5,557 nucleotides of DNA, taken from positions 1 to 5,557 of the forward strand of contig DMYC01000104.1 in NCBI GenBank assembly GCA_003482695.1. Direction: 5' to 3'. Positions 4,998 through 5,557 of the stretch are shown here, in pieces. The DNA comes from Clostridiales bacterium UBA8960. GTDB lineage: Bacteria > Bacillota > Clostridia > Peptostreptococcales > Acidaminobacteraceae. The notes under the pieces were generated by a model that was not told the DNA's origin, ran no database searches, and worked only from the letters and a program-made list of their open reading frames with translations. Every line of letters starts with the position of its first letter. Position 1 is the first letter of the stretch. Position numbers and translations under genes: made by a program.

Positions 4998-5557
4998 TAA
5001 AAAATTACCTCGCCTTCGTTTTCTATTTTAAGAATGACCGATTGGATTATCCAATCAGGTGTAGACGCCCCGGCGGTAATGCCAATAACTTCTTTACCAA
5101 TCAAATCTTCACCGTTTAAGTCATCCTTAGTTTCAATATGAATTGTTTCGACCATCTGCTCACATAACCCTGCCAACTTTATGGTGTTTGAACTATGCTT
5201 TCCGCCAATTACGATCATCATATCGACTTTTTGAGCGAGTTCAAGTACACTTTGTTGCCTTTGTTCTGTGGCCAAACAGATGGTGTTGTATATTTTGATG
5301 TCTGGAATCATCTCTTTCAAATTTGATGAAATGACTTCCCATTGCTTGATGCTGTAGGTCGTTTGAGCCACAACACAAGTAGGCTTATCAACCTCTTTGA
5401 CGTTGATAAGTTGATCTGGGTGATCGACGATAAGTGCCTTATCATCACACCAACCATTGATTCCTATGACTTCTGGATGATTTGTATTTCCTACAATGAT
5501 TATATTATACCCTTTTGAAGCATAACTTGAAACCGTATTTTGAATTTTTTTTACATA
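4997..5557 (-). CDS. ispH: 4-hydroxy-3-methylbut-2-enyl diphosphate reductase IspH, C-terminal fragment
   Basis: Partial: the frame is open to the window edge, giving 186 residues out of about 280 usual. Roughly the first 95-100 residues are missing. IspH is the last MEP-pathway enzyme, an iron-sulfur protein that reduces HMBPP to IPP and DMAPP. The fragment begins YVKKIQ, which in the family directly follows the second cluster cysteine (CP-x-V), so that cysteine is probably two codons outside. Visible: NHPEV at fragment residues 26-30 (substrate His and catalytic Glu, E. coli H124/E126), AQTTYS (64-69, T167 equivalent), the third cluster cysteine in NTICLATEQRQ (C94), KHSSN (120-124) and GASTPD (163-168, S269 equivalent). 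The GTG at 5371 is an internal Val, not a start, since conserved IspH sequence continues upstream. The gene is followed with a 1-base overlap by the S1 gene. Confidence 0.96.
   Translation of the reverse strand, partial: YVKKIQNTVSSYASKGYNIIIVGNTNHPEVIGINGWCDDKALIVDHPDQLINVKEVDKPTCVVAQTTYSIKQWEVISSNLKEMIPDIKIYNTICLATEQRQQSVLELAQKVDMMIVIGGKHSSNTIKLAGLCEQMVETIHIETKDDLNGEDLIGKEVIGITAGASTPDWIIQSVILKIENEGEVIF
5007..5011 (-). promoter_or_regulatory. RBS of rpsA inside the ispH coding end
   Basis: Minus-strand GAGGT (codons for the E-V near the IspH C-terminus), 9 nt before the rpsA ATG at 4997. The spacing is a little long. With the TAATG overlap it suggests reinitiation by ribosomes finishing ispH. 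Confidence 0.6.

Noticed and set aside
4997..5371. A 124-residue gene starting at the GTG at 5371
   Set aside because: The in-frame sequence upstream to 5557 translates to conserved IspH (NHPEVIGINGW, TCVVAQTT), so this GTG is an internal valine of a longer gene cut by the window edge.

Overview
This 5.6 kb window looks like an ordinary chromosomal region of a motile, low-GC Firmicute, most likely a member of the Clostridia. Four things point that way: strong AGGAGG-type ribosome binding sites, many intrinsic terminators with T-tracts, a CheR very like the Bacillus/Clostridia type, and ispH directly followed by a short four-domain S1 gene. The S1 gene beside or fused to ispH is an arrangement I know from Clostridia. 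The taxonomic call is inference; no rRNA or species marker is present.

Layout, left to right. (1) Positions 1-175, minus: N-terminus of an SLC13/DASS-type anion permease, cut by the window edge. (2) 176-288: its promoter and RBS, plus the intrinsic terminator of the next gene. (3) 289-1047, minus: a 252-residue MerR-family regulator with a C-terminal TipAS-like ligand domain, of the Mta/TipAL type. (4) 1048-1193: divergent intergenic region with a textbook MerR-type promoter (19-bp spacer with a dyad) for the regulator and a weaker promoter for pepF. (5) 1194-3008, plus: an M3B-family zinc oligoendopeptidase (PepF). (6) 3009-3041: a perfect bidirectional terminator shared with the convergent gene. 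(7) 3042-3812, minus: cheR, the chemoreceptor glutamate methyltransferase. (8) 3813-3890: cheR RBS and the terminator closing the upstream operon. (9) 3891-4997, minus: a four-S1-domain ribosomal protein S1 homologue. (10) 4997-5557, minus: the C-terminal 186 residues of IspH, the last enzyme of the MEP isoprenoid pathway, running off the right edge.

How the genes relate. ispH and the S1 gene overlap by one base (TAATG) and are surely co-transcribed and probably translationally coupled. cheR follows on the same strand, but a terminator lies between. The MerR regulator probably controls its own promoter. The permease downstream on the same strand has its own promoter after a terminator, and pepF is divergent, so neither is clearly part of the regulon.

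I found no previously undescribed system. There is no CRISPR array, mobile element, tRNA or rRNA. The most interesting detail is the ispH/S1 junction, where a run of six T immediately before the ispH stop means a one-base slip or insertion would fuse the two proteins in frame. Next come the MerR operator and the apparent absence of the ligand-reactive cysteine in its TipAS domain.
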